Part shown: one piece after another, positions 10,002 to 11,651 of the stretch
How the letters are laid out: each line of letters starts with the position of its first letter
Numbering within the stretch: position 1 is the stretch's first letter
NCBI GenBank assembly: GCA_964549245.1
Contig: CAZJUO010000034.1
Location: 1-11,651, forward strand
Origin: CAZJUO01 sp964549245
GTDB taxonomy: Bacteria; Patescibacteriota; Patescibacteriia; UBA10025; JAHIVO01
DNA length: 11,651 bases
Direction: 5' to 3'
Made by a program: the position numbers and the translations under genes
The notes under the pieces: generated by a model
The model's database searches: none
What the model was told of the DNA's origin: nothing
What the model saw: the letters and a program-made list of their open reading frames with translations, nothing else

Positions 10002-11480
10002 TTATGGCCACAGGAGTGAACCGCAGTACTCGCAGGAAACGAAGCGCTCTTCCCCTTCCTTGCCCAGAAAAATAAAGCGGGGCTTAGCTTCGCGGTCATG
10101 ATTAGTAATGCAGGCCTGATTAGAGCAGCACACATTTTTATCGATAGCCAGCGGGGCGTTGAATTTCTTCTTAATGATCGTGTTATTACCCGGCAGATAA
10201 TTAATGGTAACTCCGGGAAACATGGTTTGCAGCGTAGCAGCGCAGAGTTCCGGCAGTTGGTAATCATACAGCAACAGAACGTCTTTTTTGCCATTTTGAT
10301 ATTTTCCGGAGTTGACATACTGCACTGCTTGGCGGGGAGATTTTTTTTGAAATCCGCCAAGAGTTTCCAAAACTCTGAAGATGAGTGTCATTTTCCCAGC
10401 CGGAATATGATCAACTACCGTGCCTTTGTCTATGGGCTGGAAGTGTTTGACCGGTTTTTGTTTATCGATGATCCGTTCTTTGCTATCGGCTAATAAAACG
10501 GGGGGCCGTGGATTGAGATCAATAGGTTTGAATGGGCCTTCGCAAAGCATACTGATGATAGCCATGCGAGCTACAATGCCGTATTCTGCCTGCTGGAAAG
10601 CAATTAACCGTTTATCAAGCGATATCTCTGGTGCGATTTCGTCTACGCGCGGCAGCGGATGCATAATGCGAATGTTGGGATTCCAACTGTTTAATACATC
10701 TTCAGTAATAATGAATTTATGCCGTATTGATTCAACGTAGCGTTGCTGCTCTTTGGGCATACGTTCAGTTTGAAAGCGGGTAACGTAGACAATATCGCAA
10801 TCAGCCAGCGCATCCAGTGAATCACTCTCGGTCATGTTTTCCAAACCATGTTTGTATTGTTCGGGCATTTCTAAGCCTTGGGGAGCCACGAAGACAAAGC
10901 TCATGCCTGGTTTTTTTGAAAGTTCGCTGACTAAGGTATGGGCCGTTCTTCCTTTGCCTGGATCACCAAGTACTCCCAGGCGGAAATTATCTAACCGACC
11001 AAGTGTTTGCATAATGGTAGTGCAGTCTAGGACAGCCTGGGTAGGATGCCACTGGCAACCGTCGCCACAGTTGATGATTGACACGGGACCCGGATTGAGG
11101 ATCGATTGTTCCTCGATGTATTGCTGGCAGATTTTGGCGCCGTGGAGCGGTGTACCCTCCAGACTGCTGCGAATGGCAATAATTCTAGCTCCCTGCCCAG
11201 CGTACATTCGGAACGTGTCGGCCATGCTCTCGCCTTTTAAAACCGAAGTGTGGTCGGCGCCCGAAACCATAGTATGACGCATCCCCAGATTCATTACTGC
11301 CTGTTCAGTGCTGTACTGCGTACGGGTACTGCGCTCAAGAAAAAGCAGTACGGCCTTTGAATGAGGGTATTGTTTGTCGCAGGTATTACGGCGTCCCCAT
11401 TCGATCATTCTGGAGGCTGAAGCCAGAATATTTTCGATGGGATTGTCTGGGCCAAAATCATTCATGCTTATTACGTGCAT
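10002..11480 (-). CDS. pyrBI: Fused aspartate carbamoyltransferase catalytic-regulatory chain
   Basis: This 492-residue enzyme joins carbamoyl phosphate and aspartate to carbamoyl-aspartate, the second step of pyrimidine synthesis. Catalytic part, about 1-315: the carbamoyl-phosphate loop STRT (51-54, followed by Gln where E. coli has Arg), the KGES loop (82-85), GDGCQWHPTQ (139-148), GDPGKGRTAHTL (172-183) and HPLPRVDEIAPEI (274-286). Regulatory part, about 343-490: KGTVVDHIPAGK matches the nucleotide-binding domain of PyrI, and Cys452, Cys457, Cys483 and Cys486 match its zinc site. E. coli encodes these as separate chains; a fusion is known in Thermotoga. The ATG at 11480 is preferred to the adjacent TTG at 11483, because GGAGG lies 6 nt before it. 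Stop and terminator are shared with the convergent regulator. No other pyr gene is in the window. Confidence 0.96.
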   Translation of the reverse strand: MHVISMNDFGPDNPIENILASASRMIEWGRRNTCDKQYPHSKAVLLFLERSTRTQYSTEQAVMNLGMRHTMVSGADHTSVLKGESMADTFRMYAGQGARIIAIRSSLEGTPLHGAKICQQYIEEQSILNPGPVSIINCGDGCQWHPTQAVLDCTTIMQTLGRLDNFRLGVLGDPGKGRTAHTLVSELSKKPGMSFVFVAPQGLEMPEQYKHGLENMTESDSLDALADCDIVYVTRFQTERMPKEQQRYVESIRHKFIITEDVLNSWNPNIRIMHPLPRVDEIAPEISLDKRLIAFQQAEYGIVARMAIISMLCEGPFKPIDLNPRPPVLLADSKERIIDKQKPVKHFQPIDKGTVVDHIPAGKMTLIFRVLETLGGFQKKSPRQAVQYVNSGKYQNGKKDVLLLYDYQLPELCAATLQTMFPGVTINYLPGNNTIIKKKFNAPLAIDKNVCCSNQACITNHDREAKPRFIFLGKEGEERFVSCEYCGSLLWP

Positions 11481-11492
11481 CAAAAACCTCCT

Positions 11493-11510
11493 GCCCCTCC
11501 ATTGCGGGGC
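11493..11510 (-). promoter_or_regulatory. GC hairpin abutting the pyrBI ribosome site
   Basis: GCCCC (11493-11497) and GGGGC (11506-11510) form a 5-bp GC stem that ends at the first base of AGGAGG. A stem here could affect ribosome access. It has no T-run, so it is not a classic attenuator. Confidence 0.45.
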
Positions 11511-11564
11511 GGTTTATTTGTTAATTTACTTTGTTTATTTTCGATGTTTAGTTAAATTACTAAC

Positions 11565-11593
11565 ACCGTACCATAGCCTGTTTATTTGGTCAA
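11565..11593 (-). promoter_or_regulatory. Probable pyrBI promoter
   Basis: On the minus strand TTGACC (11593 to 11588), a 17-bp spacer and TACGGT (11570 to 11565) with a TGG extension. The -10 is weak. The leader would be about 78 nt, AT-rich, ending in the GC hairpin. It starts just after the stop codon of the upstream partial gene. Confidence 0.5.
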
Positions 11594-11602
11594 GCGATTG
11601 TA

Positions 11603-11650
11603 TCAGAAGGGGTCATCGGTAACAAGTGGTGGCGGCGGTAGATGAGATTG
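11603..11650 (-). CDS. C-terminal end of a gene entering from the right, SSB-like tip
   Basis: Only the last 15 codons and a TGA are in the window, reading QSHLPPPPLVTDDPF. A proline-rich linker ending in an acidic, hydrophobic tip (DDPF) is the layout of single-stranded DNA-binding protein tails (typically DDDIPF or close variants), which recruit repair and replication partners. The other two minus frames give no such pattern. With so few residues this is suggestive only. The pyrBI promoter begins 10 nt after the stop. Confidence 0.4.
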   Translation of the reverse strand, partial: QSHLPPPPLVTDDPF

Positions 11651-11651
11651 A

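Noticed and set aside
9941..10360. Minus-strand ORF of 139 codons overlapping the end of pyrBI
   Set aside because: Out-of-frame reading of the PyrI domain and terminator; the PyrI frame is certain.
11484..11602. PyrR-type or UTP-sensitive attenuator before pyrBI
   Set aside because: There is no terminator hairpin with a T-run and no pyrimidine-coding leader peptide; only a short GC stem is present.

Overview
The window looks like a chromosomal stretch from a candidate-phyla-radiation (Patescibacteria) bacterium, probably of the Parcubacteria side. This rests on a short, divergent SMC, an S16 with a long charged tail, a secreted FG-GAP repeat protein, many small orphan membrane proteins and a fused PyrB-PyrI. 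That placement is inference from gene content. TGA is used as a normal stop (for example at 4632 and 7434), so the UGA-glycine code of Gracilibacteria/Absconditabacteria does not apply.

Layout. (1) 152-3327, minus strand: smc followed by rpsP, a reduced form of the rnc-smc-ftsY-ffh-rpsP neighbourhood of other bacteria. The SMC has a complete ATPase head but no recognisable hinge, and an acidic insert in its C-terminal head. rpsP has its own promoter placed so close to the ATG that its mRNA should be leaderless. (2) 3464-4961: four small proteins of unknown function, one on the plus strand and three on the minus strand; two have clear membrane helices. They are separated by strong hairpin terminators. 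(3) 5307-7193, plus strand: a 628-residue secreted protein with a calcium-binding FG-GAP/VCBS-type propeller, preceded by a dyad-rich non-coding stretch. (4) 7194-7903: no long gene, but a 55-nt inverted repeat, a GC-rich hairpin terminator, a 21-bp direct repeat in two copies 371 bp apart enclosing a previously uncalled 51-aa ORF, and a promoter with a perfect 17-bp operator-like dyad in its spacer. (5) 7904-8981: three small unknown genes, one a protein with an SCEGH motif that starts at TTG. (6) 9187-9957, plus: a three-part DNA-binding protein with a C-terminal zinc knuckle. (7) 10002-11480, minus: fused aspartate carbamoyltransferase catalytic and regulatory chains, converging on gene 6 across a shared bidirectional terminator. 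(8) The right edge carries the last 15 codons of another minus-strand gene ending in DDPF, which resembles the C-terminal tip of single-stranded DNA-binding proteins.

The genes do not form one pathway. Chromosome maintenance (SMC), translation (S16), pyrimidine synthesis (PyrBI) and a surface protein sit beside short independent units, most with their own promoter. A shared trait is promoter style: nearly all promoters have a TGn extended -10, often with a perfect TTGACA 17 bp upstream.
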